Made by a program: the position numbers and the translations under genes | Shown here: one piece after another, positions 29,401 through 38,096 of the stretch | How positions within the stretch are numbered: the first letter of the stretch is position 1 | How the letters are laid out: each line of letters opens with the position of its first letter | Notes under the pieces: model-generated | The model's database searches: none | What the model saw: the letters and a program-made list of their open reading frames with translations, nothing else | What the model was told of the DNA's origin: nothing | Assembly: GCF_000420465.1 (NCBI RefSeq) | Contig: NZ_ATUZ01000017.1 | Location: 1-64,000, forward strand | Length of the DNA: 64,000 bases | Direction: 5' to 3' | DNA from: Desulfovibrio desulfuricans DSM 642 | GTDB taxonomy: Bacteria > Desulfobacterota > Desulfovibrionia > Desulfovibrionales > Desulfovibrionaceae

Positions 29401-32400
29401 CTGACGTCCCTTGCCAAGGGCAGTTCTGTTACCGATACCTTCTATGTGCGCGTCAAGGATGCCGACGGCGCGTATTCTGAAATCAAGCCCATTGTCATTA
29501 CCATCACAGGTGAGGATGCCGCAGGCAAGCTGGCAGGCAACGCCCTGACCGTCAAGGAAGACGGCGTCACAGGTTCAATCCAGGGAGTTCTGCACTACAC
29601 AGCGGCTGACAAGCTGGGCGCCAACAAGGCGCAGCCTGTTGATGCCAGCGGTGGAATACTCGCTGCCGGGGTTATTCGCGGGCATTTTGGTGTTAATGAT
29701 CCGGATACCAATCTGGATGCCGGTGGGCATGCCCTCAAGAACCTCACCGCAGGCGCGGAGAAAGACAGCTACAGCACCTACACCTACAAGACCCTGTCCT
29801 ATACTGACGGCACGGGCACGCACTCTGTCAGCGGCAGCGGCAATGCCACTAGCGGATATGATTACGAGGTTGGCGATTACGGCAAACTGCATGTGAACGG
29901 GGATGGTTCCTATACCTTCACGCCCAACACCAGCAGCCAGGCATTCAACGATCTGGCCCAAGGTGAACATGTCAGTGTGAACCTTGGCGTGACTGCCCAC
30001 AGCGACAGCGCTTCGCACGGCCAGTCCATTGACAGTTCTCTCAGTATTACCATCACCGGCACCAACGATGTGCCGGTGGTGAAGGCCGCGGCCTCATCGT
30101 TTACGGTGCACGACTACGCGGATGCCTTTACCGGGGGGAATGAGGACGCCAGCTTTACCACGCTGGCAAACCCCGCCACTGCCATCACCTATCTGACTGA
30201 CCACCCAGATCTCATCAGGGCATACGTCACTCAGGGCATAGATAACATCATGGATGCGGTGAAGAGCCATTCTGGCCCACTAGGTAAGCTCATCGACATC
30301 TTTAATGGATGGAACGAAGTGCAGAATTGGCTGACCGAGGTTGCCAACGGCGCGGCCAAAACTCTTGATGATTTTGGCAGGCTCGATAACCTTCTCACCC
30401 GTCTGAATCTCGGAAAGGACGTGAGTTCCTTTCTCTCTACCGTGATTGGTGCTGAACGTGTCATTGTGGTAGATTCTGATGAAGTTGCTGCATGGTCCAA
30501 TGGTTCCCACTCTGGCGATCCTGTTGTGCGCGGTACACTCAATACCGCCAATGCCGCTGACCCCATGACTGCTGGCCTCGTGACCGACAATGATCATGGC
30601 TCCAGTCTTACGTTCTTTGCTGTTGAAAAAGGCGGATCGGGCAATCTTGTTCAGGAAATAAAGGGAGAATACGGTACGCTGATCATCAGCCCCAATGGCA
30701 CGTATCAGTATGTGCTGGACAGGGCGGGCAAAAATTACCAGGACTATGTGAAACATCATTCCAACGGCGATACAACAACGGAAATGTTCACCATCTATGC
30801 GCGTGACGACCACAACGCCGTGGCCGAAAAGCCCATTGAGCTGATCATCAATGTGGGCAAGATGGGCGATAGTGTTGGCGGAGACGGCACCAAGTCCGGC
30901 AGTCTCCCTATCAAGGCTGTGACTGATTCCGTACAGGAAGACAGTTTGATTGGCGGGCAACCTACGGGTAAGACTGTTGCCGTGGGCAGCGTAACACCGA
31001 GCAACAATGGCAAGTATGATGCCGATATGTTCCTGATTGATGGGGCTGGGCATGAGACATCCGTTATTTCAGATAAATACGGAACGATTACCTTGTTGCC
31101 CAATGGCAGATACAGCTACACGCTGAACAATGATCATCCGGACGTGCAGGCGCTGACAAAAACGGATGCGATCATTCAAAAGTTTACGGTCACCAACGGC
31201 AGCGATTACAAAACAATTACCATCACCATCAATGGCAGCAACGACAAGCCATACGTGGTTTCGCAAAGCGACACCGTGGGCCTGGAACAGCACGCGGACG
31301 GCACATGGGCGCAAACAGACCCCTCTGGCTCCTTCACCCTGGCCGATGTTGACAGGGGTGAAACCGACAAGCTTGAACCGACCTCATACACGGTTGCAGG
31401 CAAGCTCGGCGGCATATTTACTGTCACCAAGGGCAGCAACGGCAATTTCTCATACACCTATGCGGCTCCCGCTGGCGGCACGAACTTCAGCGGGCATATG
31501 GAAGACAGCGCAACGCTGACTCTTTCCAATGGCAACACTGCTGGCGACAAGGTGGATGTCAAACTGTCCGCTGATCTTAATTACGCCAACGACAACCCCA
31601 GTGCCCCTGTGCTGGTGGCTGGTTCTGATGTCGCGGTAACGGAAGATTCCCCGGCGGACATGGTGGCCAAGGGCTCCATTGCCGCTACAGATCCGGACGT
31701 AACCGCGACTGGCGCGCCCAAGGATGCGCTCTCCTTCGCCATTGTCGGCAGCGATGGCAAATCCACGGGCATGGTCACGGACAAGGATTATGGCACCCTG
31801 ATCATGGGCAAGGATGGCACGTACGAATTCCATCTCAATACCAGCAGCGAGGCTGTGCAGCAGCTTGGCGACGGGAAATCGCATGAAGTGACCTTCACGG
31901 TCCGCGCGAGCGATGGACATGGCGGCTACACCGATGCGCCCCTCACAATCACGGTGAATGGGGTCAACGATGCCCCTGTCATTACCCTGCATGCCGATGG
32001 TTCCAGCGTGGCTGGCTCGGGCACGGCCCTCTTCCTGGCTGATGGTCAGGCAAACCTGACAGTCGGCGGGACGGCAGTGACGTACGATGTTGATGCGGGC
32101 GACAGCCTGACGCTCAACCTCAACGGGCATGCCATCGCATCGGGCAGCACTTTCGTCACTGAGGCTGTGTATGCCTACAGGGATGCCTCTGGCTGGCATA
32201 CGACAAGCACCTCTTCTGGCACGGTGTATATGGGCCTGCTGGAACTGAACAAGGACGGCACCTACAATTTTCAGGGCGACAAGGGCGGTATTGCGCACCT
32301 TGCCCAGGGTGAAACCCTGACCATCGACGCCAAAATCGGCGTGAGCGATGCAGCTGGAGCAACAGATACAGCAAAGGTTGCCGTCACCGTCACGGGCACC

Positions 32401-34188
32401 AATGACGCCCCCAGAATGGAGGCCTTTGATGCAGGTGCAGCAACGCTCACAGATAATGGCGCTGGCGTTCAGATGCTTTCGGGCACCATTGCCGTCGCCG
32501 ATGTGGATGGTGACACGCTGACCTACTACATCATGTCTGGCGGCAAGTATGTGACGGAACTGCATGATGGGCACGGCACTCTCAAGCTTGTGGGCAGCAG
32601 CTATACCTACGAGCTTGATGCTGATTACGCTAAGAACCTCGAGGCCCAGGGCAAGGATGTTGCAACCGCAGGCGGCTCGTTTACCGTTGTGGCTGTGGAC
32701 AAATACGGCGTTGAGGCCAGCCAGACGCTGGCAATCACCCTCAAGGGCGTGAACAACGATCCAACCTTCACCGCGCCCAGCCTTTCCATTGTGGAGGGGG
32801 CGATCCCTCTCACCGGGAACCTGGGTGCTGCGGACGTGGACACCAACGATGCCGGACTGCTGACATACAGCATTGCCTACGGCTCTAGCAGCGCCACGGC
32901 TTCCGGTGCAACAAATGCTGTTGTGGAAGGGCACTACGGACAGCTGACCCTGGATGCCTCCGGCAACTACAAATACACCCTGACCAACCACGAACTGGCC
33001 CAGGGTGCGAAAGCCACGGAAACCTTCACCGTTACAGTGAATGACGGGCACGGCGGCACGGTAAACCATGACGTTGTTGTCAACATCACCGGCACCAACG
33101 ATGCGCCGGTGGCGCACCTTGATGCCGCAAGTCATGCGTTTTCAGCCACAGACGTTGATCTGGGAGATCACCTTGCGTTTTCCGTGAACGGGCACGAGCT
33201 GAATGCTGTTCCGCAGGGCGCCACAGAGGTGCATGGCGCGTTCGGCACACTGACCTTTACCGCTGACGCAACGCATCCGGATGTGTTCTCCTATGGCAGT
33301 TATGAGCTTGATTCCAGCTACGATTCCATAAGCAAACTTGCTGCCCTGCATGACGCAGGCTCGGACTTGAAGGACACTTTTGGCTATACAGTGTCTGACG
33401 GCCGTACCACCAACGGGCAGGCAAGCGGCACTATCGCTGTGGATATCAATACTGACAACTGGGACGGCCAAGGCGGGCAGTTGCTCTTCGCCCAGGAGAA
33501 CACCGCGACGCATAACTATGAGGCCGCAGGCGGCGCTGGCAGCGACATACTGATTGGCGGCAGCCATGACGATATCCTTTACGGGGGCGCCGGGGACGAC
33601 ATCCTCTACGGTGGCGCTGGGCACAATGAATTATACGGTGGAGACGGCAACGATACCCTCTATGCCGGCAATGATGGCGACCACCTCTACGGCGGTGATG
33701 GGAACGACCATCTCTACGGCGGGACAGGCAACGATTTCCTTGATGGCGGAGCCAATACCTTCGCCACCGATGGCGGCGGCAACCATTTGTATGGCGGCGC
33801 AGGCAACGATGTGCTGGTGTTCCATCAGGGCGACACCATTGACGGCGGCAGCGGCACGGACGTGCTGCTGGTCAAGGGCGGCAGCGTGGATGCGCTGTTT
33901 GACAGCGATGGCAAGCTGAACAGCAATATCACCAATAGCGAGATCCTCATCAGCGGCAAGGAAAACGGAACCGTTGAAAGCCTGACGGACGTGGGGAAGC
34001 TGAGCGACATTGGCATGACTGTGGGCAGCGATGGCAAGGTGACTACCGCCAATACGAGCAACGCCACATGGGCTGACTCTGGAACGCATGGCGACTACAA
34101 CGTCATGACCTGCACAATCACGCATACCGACAGTTCTTCTGAAGAAGTAACAGTGGCAGTGCTGAAGACAACGCTGAACAACGGCTAA
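23410..34188 (+). CDS. Giant RTX/VCBS-repeat adhesin secreted by a type I system
   Basis: A 3592-residue repetitive surface protein, expected to mediate attachment or biofilm. The first roughly 100 residues form a conserved retention-module-like domain and end in PAAG (94-97), the kind of dialanine motif cut by LapG proteases in LapA-type adhesins. About 19 tandem units of roughly 100-180 residues follow, most ending in the VCBS/cadherin-like junction G-[TSA]-N-D (for example ITGTNDAP). A helical, non-repeat insert of about 125 residues interrupts them near 2231-2357. RTX calcium-binding nonapeptides (GGxGNDxLY) occupy about 3378-3480. The last roughly 100 residues resemble a type I secretion signal and there is no Sec signal. 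The ATG has AAGAAGG eight bases before it. No transporter, LapD or LapG gene is in the window, so export genes must lie elsewhere. Confidence 0.93.
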   Translation: MADIKLVRPSAGQTAVIPSAPDARMVLDFSADQVSIERPQGSDSLFFRFDDGAAIELQNFYTQYNKDDIPSFEVDGQLIAGADFFNAFGPDLAPAAGPSASPTRSGRYSDFANAGLEDGVNHLDGLDYRLGFGGDTQPNINPYASPFLTNAAPSLSTGGAAIAIGLTESAWDGKSASAAPVVSQSGSFSVADPDGDSLTTTVNMGGKVVAVSTAGPTTVESDYGTLVITPKGGGSNVTFEYTYTLKQDPDSPTDSLAQGEKQADNIVFSINDGQGHTVTQPINVVITGSNDAPDITGVGSTLTLKEGGVYADQPVGDKLHADELKGAPGVQATLSGAITAHDSDHGAQLYFGLKDVNGNLLDMTSVNADGTLKGTFVIGAVNNLDHTTSDVVVTGIAEQGGQIVISTNYGDLVLGKTSDTTATYVFTLKNADGEGATNKLAEGQQVSLKFEPYVRDEHGAEDGNSSTLRDGAVAGNAIVINILGTNDAPTITQNAWDGQSGSTALSATLTEASDSTAQSTVTGTIIGHDVDNGDSLHYGLIQPGSDTMHGKVYVVLASDGHTLTTTTDASTAATAKNYVGEFSLTEDADPTKGASYKFTLYNDSPAVQGMHDGDSRDVSIGLVARDSFGAYVQESVSVTVKGANDTPVITTAPTLAAMSVVELGVKNVHGDPNEAFAGTPKDADSGHSFTVTDVDNNDTQAVSIAVKELPGAAFKDNHDGTYTVTTPEGTFTLTAGAAVANDSGSSTTYTYSYELNNSASKTQALHEGETRNYTFTVTVTDSKGAHVDQAVSLTITGTNDQPQLTITPGDTGTLKEDAATTTSAGTWAVVDPDNDGASQTLSIAGMGQTASGSMNINSHAGSPVSVATDYGTLTLKSDGTYTYELDNSKPAVQKLGDGQSHTESFTVTTTDGHGANHSQAITVVINGTNDNPVIGSSVIAVDVIEKGVQGSHDPAHSNDLFNGTVAAQGYVTATDVDDNDNSGGKPALTFSVAAGNDTNVDISATTVTTTYGTLVIDPKTGAYTYTLDNTKADALNENQKVTETFVVKVADGHGGSVTQPITVTITGTNDQPKLSLAAPSASLFKEDGGSYQASGTFTVTDADADGAFKEHTGSAANHSYTITSGTKGTAGVDPGTGVATYTTKYGVLTVNPDGTYKYDVTNNSNAVQNLREGQTHTETFQITVKDLHGSTDTKPLTFKITGTNDQALIDKTSGTLTVKEAGVVSLTDRAHTDSDSSIPGYNNVAASGSKLNNGSDAVSAGSFKVTDMDTTDVLKATLSSTSGVDLRGISTMSGAGTWTVNDTYGTLTVTGVRKVNSNGSESITYSYSYAVDQSKTESLAQDQTKTLDYKITVTDSHGTPVEHNITINVQGTNDAPSVTGQTLTLKDDGRLDGGNAQMPSGTEDPAAHGNSYKDSVEGALTGKDSDTGATLTYGLITATSGANAYKHLGTDSGEFSTGTVAGTVLKDGALPSDTPASLSADMVASTGAYPGTGGGNATVISVYAAGQPHTADNLYGTLYLNETTGQYTFTLATGSSVVNALGSGETLTLNFQAVAVDEHNASSTAITIPIVIYGTNDKPVLTLTDSSLEVTDGGPVSDTALAGSVKVTDADVNDSHTFGIVSNSVTETGNTPAMTSTAAGHYGTLSINPQTGEYTYTLAKNNAAVISLDKGETLPETFQVAVVDKYGAYSLQTITVTINGKDDPTIINTGWVTPSNAVVESGVNPVTSAAAAANATKMQDGSAGVRTATGYIGAHDADTTDNSALASTLENARLHYVIQVDGKDCDLNALMAGTGLQTGTAVIDPDTGKLALTGGSAGTLGVGQAAKDASGNIVIKLENGSLTISKDTSHTDANGTSVFKYVYTVDNTDADVQKLNFHGHTEDNFAVVIHDSAGAEVIKDPVPISIRIEGANDRPIITQAPAVILAESDAHSTTGQVELLDYEQTGGAAQTVSSGFTFSLVKSTTDYSGDTPVQQGTYGRLIIDQATGEYRYERTEDLTSLAKGSSVTDTFYVRVKDADGAYSEIKPIVITITGEDAAGKLAGNALTVKEDGVTGSIQGVLHYTAADKLGANKAQPVDASGGILAAGVIRGHFGVNDPDTNLDAGGHALKNLTAGAEKDSYSTYTYKTLSYTDGTGTHSVSGSGNATSGYDYEVGDYGKLHVNGDGSYTFTPNTSSQAFNDLAQGEHVSVNLGVTAHSDSASHGQSIDSSLSITITGTNDVPVVKAAASSFTVHDYADAFTGGNEDASFTTLANPATAITYLTDHPDLIRAYVTQGIDNIMDAVKSHSGPLGKLIDIFNGWNEVQNWLTEVANGAAKTLDDFGRLDNLLTRLNLGKDVSSFLSTVIGAERVIVVDSDEVAAWSNGSHSGDPVVRGTLNTANAADPMTAGLVTDNDHGSSLTFFAVEKGGSGNLVQEIKGEYGTLIISPNGTYQYVLDRAGKNYQDYVKHHSNGDTTTEMFTIYARDDHNAVAEKPIELIINVGKMGDSVGGDGTKSGSLPIKAVTDSVQEDSLIGGQPTGKTVAVGSVTPSNNGKYDADMFLIDGAGHETSVISDKYGTITLLPNGRYSYTLNNDHPDVQALTKTDAIIQKFTVTNGSDYKTITITINGSNDKPYVVSQSDTVGLEQHADGTWAQTDPSGSFTLADVDRGETDKLEPTSYTVAGKLGGIFTVTKGSNGNFSYTYAAPAGGTNFSGHMEDSATLTLSNGNTAGDKVDVKLSADLNYANDNPSAPVLVAGSDVAVTEDSPADMVAKGSIAATDPDVTATGAPKDALSFAIVGSDGKSTGMVTDKDYGTLIMGKDGTYEFHLNTSSEAVQQLGDGKSHEVTFTVRASDGHGGYTDAPLTITVNGVNDAPVITLHADGSSVAGSGTALFLADGQANLTVGGTAVTYDVDAGDSLTLNLNGHAIASGSTFVTEAVYAYRDASGWHTTSTSSGTVYMGLLELNKDGTYNFQGDKGGIAHLAQGETLTIDAKIGVSDAAGATDTAKVAVTVTGTNDAPRMEAFDAGAATLTDNGAGVQMLSGTIAVADVDGDTLTYYIMSGGKYVTELHDGHGTLKLVGSSYTYELDADYAKNLEAQGKDVATAGGSFTVVAVDKYGVEASQTLAITLKGVNNDPTFTAPSLSIVEGAIPLTGNLGAADVDTNDAGLLTYSIAYGSSSATASGATNAVVEGHYGQLTLDASGNYKYTLTNHELAQGAKATETFTVTVNDGHGGTVNHDVVVNITGTNDAPVAHLDAASHAFSATDVDLGDHLAFSVNGHELNAVPQGATEVHGAFGTLTFTADATHPDVFSYGSYELDSSYDSISKLAALHDAGSDLKDTFGYTVSDGRTTNGQASGTIAVDINTDNWDGQGGQLLFAQENTATHNYEAAGGAGSDILIGGSHDDILYGGAGDDILYGGAGHNELYGGDGNDTLYAGNDGDHLYGGDGNDHLYGGTGNDFLDGGANTFATDGGGNHLYGGAGNDVLVFHQGDTIDGGSGTDVLLVKGGSVDALFDSDGKLNSNITNSEILISGKENGTVESLTDVGKLSDIGMTVGSDGKVTTANTSNATWADSGTHGDYNVMTCTITHTDSSSEEVTVAVLKTTLNNG

Positions 34189-34215
34189 GCCAGTCAGTCA
34201 GCTGCACAACTGGAC

Positions 34216-34259
34216 AGAAAAAGCCCGCCCGCATTCTCCTGTAAGGATGCGGGCGGGCT
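34216..34259 (-). terminator. Shared terminator between the adhesin and the hydroxyacid dehydrogenase
   Basis: A 13-bp perfect stem (34222-34234 with 34247-34259). The T-run (TTTTT) follows on the minus strand, so it is best suited to the minus-strand dehydrogenase gene, but the stem is also 33 bases past the adhesin stop and may serve both. Confidence 0.85.
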
Positions 34260-34304
34260 GCATTTCGCGCCCACAGGCGCGTACTATTCAGGCCGTGAAG
34301 CTGC

Positions 34305-35228
34305 TTACAGCCCCAGATCGCGCAACAGGTTGGCCACAGCCATGTTGCCCATGGTTTCCGTGGCTCCTGCGGTGGAGGACGAGCAGTGCGAACCCATCAC
34401 AAGGTTGTCCAGCTCATACCACGCCGGGTCAGCCGGGGGCTCCTGCTCAAATACGTCAAGCCCCGCACCGTAGATGCTGCCTTCTTTCAGGGCTTCCAGC
34501 AGGGCGGCTTCGTCAATAAGCCCGCCGCGCGCGGTATTGATCAGCACGGCGGTTTTTTTCATGCTCGCAAGGCGCTGGGCATTGATGAGGTTGCGGGTTT
34601 CATCCGTCAGCACGGTATGCAGGGTGATGAAGTCGGCCTCGCGGCAAATGCGGTCAACGTCCGCGCGTTCCACGCCTTCCTTGGCGGCCCAGGCATCGTC
34701 CCACACAACATCGTGGGCAAGAATCTTCATGCCAAAGCCCTGTGCGCGTTTGACCACGCAGCGGCCAATGGCCCCAAGGCCGATGATGCCGATGGTTTTG
34801 CCGTACAGGTCAATGCTGGTGATCTTGCCCCAGTCTTTCTGGCGGCAGCGGCGATCAATAAGCCCGGCCTTGCGCGCCACCATGAGCATGAGGGTCAGGG
34901 CGTAGTCGGCCACGGCATTGCTGTTGGCCCCCACGGTGCGCGAAACCGCGATGCCGCGCTCCTTGCAGGCCGCAAGGTCGATGTTGTCCAGCCCAACGCC
35001 GTATTTGGCAATGGCCTTGAGGGCGGGGGCAGCAGCCAGCACAGGGGCGTCCATTGGGTCAACGCCAAGAATAACGCCAGCGCAGTCGGCCAGCTTTTCC
35101 TTCATCTGCTCGGCGGAGAGAATGCCGCCCGTGTCGTTGCGTATCACTTCCAGCCCGGCCTGGGCCAGACGGTCAAACAGCTCGGGATTGGTTTTGCCGA
35201 AAGAACGGGGTGTTACAAGAATTTTCAC
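34305..35228 (-). CDS. D-isomer-specific 2-hydroxyacid dehydrogenase (phosphoglycerate-dehydrogenase-like)
   Basis: A 307-residue NAD-dependent cytoplasmic enzyme that interconverts a 2-hydroxyacid and a 2-oxoacid. The Rossmann motif is GLGAIGRCVVKRAQGFG, the substrate Arg lies in NTARGGLIDE, and the catalytic His in MGSHCSSSTAGATETMG. The length is that of short SerA forms without an ACT domain. The start is a GTG at 35228 with AAGGAG before it; the longer frame to 35279 has no ribosome site. It stands alone. Phosphoglycerate, hydroxypyruvate or another 2-oxoacid could be the substrate. Confidence 0.9.
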   Translation of the reverse strand: MKILVTPRSFGKTNPELFDRLAQAGLEVIRNDTGGILSAEQMKEKLADCAGVILGVDPMDAPVLAAAPALKAIAKYGVGLDNIDLAACKERGIAVSRTVGANSNAVADYALTLMLMVARKAGLIDRRCRQKDWGKITSIDLYGKTIGIIGLGAIGRCVVKRAQGFGMKILAHDVVWDDAWAAKEGVERADVDRICREADFITLHTVLTDETRNLINAQRLASMKKTAVLINTARGGLIDEAALLEALKEGSIYGAGLDVFEQEPPADPAWYELDNLVMGSHCSSSTAGATETMGNMAVANLLRDLGL

Positions 35229-35423
35229 AAAAACTCCTTGTGCGGATATGGGCAGAATCTGGGCCGGGAACCGGCGCATACAGCCTTACTACTCTGCGGG
35301 TATTTGTCAACGAGTGCGGATAAGCGAAAAACCGCCGGAACGGTGGCAGCGGAATGCGCAAAATGGCCGCTTGCAGCCGGGCCGCAGGCTGATCCTGATT
35401 CCTGGCTTGTCCTCTTGACGCGC

Positions 35424-35454
35424 AACAGCCGCCGGGCAAAACCCGGCGGCTGTT
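35424..35454 (-). terminator. Hairpin after the YjfB-type gene
   Basis: A 13-bp perfect stem (35424-35436 with 35442-35454, loop CAAAA) begins 22 bases after the minus-strand stop. No T-run follows, so it is a probable rather than certain terminator. Confidence 0.55.
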
Positions 35455-35476
35455 CCTCTTCGTACGGCAAAGCGTA

Positions 35477-35659
35477 TTATGCCTGCACGTCCAGCTTTCC
35501 GCCAATGCCCTCGGCGGCAAGCCCTTGGCTGCGCATGTTCTGCTCCATTTCCGCGCCCTTATCAATAGTGCCGCTGATAAGCGCTGCAGACATGTTGGCC
35601 TGAATGTTCAAGGCGCTTCTGGCCAGGCTTACGCTCATGCCCATCTTCACATCATCCAT
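35477..35659 (-). CDS. YjfB-family putative motility protein
   Basis: A 60-residue helical protein of the YjfB type, recognised from its N-terminal half (MDDVKMGMSVSLARS, then ALNIQANMSAALISGTIDKG). The family is found in flagellated bacteria and is called putative motility protein; no biochemical role is known to me. AAGGAG lies six bases before the ATG at 35659; the longer frame to 35695 has no such site. It is a single-gene unit between the sigma-54 activator and the hydroxyacid dehydrogenase. Confidence 0.8.
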   Translation of the reverse strand: MDDVKMGMSVSLARSALNIQANMSAALISGTIDKGAEMEQNMRSQGLAAEGIGGKLDVQA

Positions 35660-35805
35660 GGCTTGCTCCTTGGCCGCTTGTGCGAACCTGTGCATCCATC
35701 TGATCGGCCAAAGCGCAAAAAACTGTAGGGCAAAAATACAAAGGCAAAACCAGCCGCGATTAGGGGGGCGCGATTGGTTTCAGGTCAGATTCGCACAACC
35801 TGGGG

Positions 35806-37761
35806 TCAGTCCTGCCCCTGCTCTTCGCCTTCAAGTTCCTTGAGTTTTTTCCACACGGTCACGCGGCTGATGCCAAGGGCGTCAGCCAGGGCCTTTTTGT
35901 TGCCGCCGTGCTCTTCAAGCGAGGCCTCCAGAATGAAGCGCTCCATCTCTGCCATGGTGCCGCGCGGCACCTGCAAAACATCATCCAGCGGATGGCATGG
36001 GCCAGCCATGCCCTGCCGCAGGCAATGCCGCCGCATGATGTCTGTAATCAGCGCGTCAAAGTCCTGTTGCTCGTCATAGAGGGTAAACACGCGCTCCAGA
36101 ATATGCTCCAGTTCGCGCACATTGCCCGGCCAGCCGTGCGCTGACAGCGCGGAAAGCGTTGCATCGTCAAACTTGAGGCGGCTGCGTCCGGCCACGTGTT
36201 GATGGCTTTTTTTGATAAAATGGGCAATGAGCGTGGGAATGTCTTCTTTGCGCTTGCGCAGCGGCGGTATTTGCAGCGGCAAGATGTTGAGCCTGAAAAA
36301 CAGATCGCGCCGGAAGGAGCCTTCCTGCGCCATGGCGTAGAGGTCGCGGTTTGAAGCCGCTATGATGCGTACGTCAATGTTGATCACGCGGTCGCCGCCA
36401 ATGCGGAAGATTTCTTTTTCCTGCAAGGTGCGCAGCAGACGCACCTGTGTTGCGAGGCTCATTTCGCTGATTTCATCCAGAAACAGCGTTCCCCGGTGAG
36501 CCAGCTCAAACATGCCCGGCTTGCCGCCCTTGCGCGCGCCGGTAAAAGCCCCTTCCTCATAGCCAAAAAGTTCGCTTTCCAGCAGGTGCTCGGGCAGGGC
36601 CGCGCAGTTCAGGGCCACAAAGGGGCCTTTTTTGCGTTCGCTGAAATTGTGGATGCTTTGGGCAAAAAGCTCCTTGCCGGAGCCAGTTTCTCCTTCAATG
36701 AGGATGGAGGCGCTGCTGCGGGCGTAGCGCTTGGCTTCGGCCACAACCGGGCCAAGGGTGTTTTTTGATCCTATGATGTCTGGAAAATTGTATTTTGCCA
36801 CCAAGCCCTTGCTGGCAAGCTGCACGCGGGCCTCAGCTTCAATTTTCTGGATTTTGGAAAGTTCCTGAAAAACAATGATGGTGCCCTGGTCATGCTCACG
36901 CACGCGGATAGGTACCCGGTTGACCACCAGGGTCTTGCCCTTGAGGGGCAATACCTTGTCCACGGTGTATTCGCCGTTGCCGAGCATCTGTTTGAGTTCC
37001 GGCGGCGTTGACGGGGCATCAATGTTCATGCCCACCAGCTTTTTGCCGTGCAGGTCAAGCATCTGCTTTGCCGGGCGGTTGCAGATGGCAATGGTTTTGT
37101 CTCGATTGACGGAAACAATGCCGCTGAGGGAATAGTTGATAATATTGTTCAGGCGGCGGGAGCGGGTACGCTCCTTGATGTGCTGGTCAACAATATTGCG
37201 GGCGGAAAGCACCGCCTGATGCACGCTGTCCTTGCTGGAGCGTATGAGATAGTAGGGCAGGCCGTACTGTGCCGCCTTTTCAATGACGCATCCGCCAAAT
37301 CCGACAATGGCAACATCTTTCAGCGTGGGAAGGCGGGCAATAATACTGTTGAAGTCCTGCTCGTTGCGGTAGATGACCTGACGGAAATTTTTAAGTCGAG
37401 CAAAGGCTGCCAGCGATTCAATATCAACGCTCAGATTGCTGTCGTAAGTGATGCAGAGCAGGTTCTGATGACGCTCTGACGCTTCGCGCAGGGGGGTGAC
37501 GATGTCGTTGGCTGTAATCTGGATGGGCACTACTGGTGTTTTGACCATCTGCTGGATGGCGATGGCCGTTCCCGCCTGGCTGATGATGACATCGTAACGG
37601 TTTTCCACCTCAAGCGCGTGGAGGTGCCCGCTGTTGTAAATGCCGCCATCAAACACATCAACCTCAACGCCGAACTGGCCTGCGGAGTGACGCACAAGCT
37701 GGGCCATTTCATCATAAATGGAAACGCAAAGAATACGCGGTTTGAAACTGGCTGGCAGCAT
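35806..37761 (-). CDS. PrpR-type sigma-54-dependent transcriptional activator
   Basis: A 651-residue enhancer-binding protein. An N-terminal PrpR_N sensor (about 10-180; in PrpR it binds a propionate-pathway metabolite) is followed by a PAS domain (about 200-300). The AAA+ domain has Walker A GETGSGKE near 355, the sigma-54-contact loop GAFTGA near 403, and Walker B TLFLDE. A Fis-type helix-turn-helix (KKALADALGISRVTVWKKLK) ends the protein. The ATG at 37761 has GAGG before it. It is the last gene of a run of minus-strand genes of organic-acid metabolism, three of which have sigma-54 promoter matches, so it is the likely activator of that regulon. The effector is probably an acid or acyl-CoA of the pathway. 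Confidence 0.92.
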   Translation of the reverse strand: MLPASFKPRILCVSIYDEMAQLVRHSAGQFGVEVDVFDGGIYNSGHLHALEVENRYDVIISQAGTAIAIQQMVKTPVVPIQITANDIVTPLREASERHQNLLCITYDSNLSVDIESLAAFARLKNFRQVIYRNEQDFNSIIARLPTLKDVAIVGFGGCVIEKAAQYGLPYYLIRSSKDSVHQAVLSARNIVDQHIKERTRSRRLNNIINYSLSGIVSVNRDKTIAICNRPAKQMLDLHGKKLVGMNIDAPSTPPELKQMLGNGEYTVDKVLPLKGKTLVVNRVPIRVREHDQGTIIVFQELSKIQKIEAEARVQLASKGLVAKYNFPDIIGSKNTLGPVVAEAKRYARSSASILIEGETGSGKELFAQSIHNFSERKKGPFVALNCAALPEHLLESELFGYEEGAFTGARKGGKPGMFELAHRGTLFLDEISEMSLATQVRLLRTLQEKEIFRIGGDRVINIDVRIIAASNRDLYAMAQEGSFRRDLFFRLNILPLQIPPLRKRKEDIPTLIAHFIKKSHQHVAGRSRLKFDDATLSALSAHGWPGNVRELEHILERVFTLYDEQQDFDALITDIMRRHCLRQGMAGPCHPLDDVLQVPRGTMAEMERFILEASLEEHGGNKKALADALGISRVTVWKKLKELEGEEQGQD

Positions 37762-38096
37762 GGGAGCCTCGTCATCTGATGGATTCGCACATGGCGCATG
37801 TGCCGGGCGGTGTAAAAAACATAAACCTCGCTGTATGCAAAGTAAACATGAACAGCATGGAATATTGAATGAATACAGCAGGTATTGAGAAAACACAGGC
37901 CAAAATCTGTATTGCGTCAGCGCCGCATTACCCTGCCATGCAAGCAACGCAAGGCAGGAATGTCTTGCACCATGTATGCCGCGATTATCCCGTATCTTCT
38001 GTTCAACGACGCAGTCACGGCAAGGACTTCACAATAAAATCCATGCCGCGACTGCGTAATAAATCCAACTTGCGTACCAGATACGCCGGAATCGCG
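37762..38096. other. Intergenic region with a long hairpin between the transporter and the activator gene
   Basis: About 335 bases with no supported gene. Arms 38008-38021 and 38043-38056 (ACGCAGTCACGGCA with TGCCGCGACTGCGT) pair with one mismatch, 41 bases beyond the transporter stop, and may end the transporter transcript. The rest presumably holds the promoter of the activator gene; no clear boxes. Confidence 0.45.

Noticed and set aside
24240..33110. Regularly spaced DNA repeats that could suggest a CRISPR or satellite
   Set aside because: They are in-frame VCBS protein repeats of 100-180 codons with diverged sequence, not identical short repeats with unique spacers.
34305..35228. Membership of the 2-hydroxyacid dehydrogenase in the sigma-54 regulon
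   Set aside because: It is separated from the activator by the YjfB-type gene and two hairpins, and no -24/-12 site was found before it.
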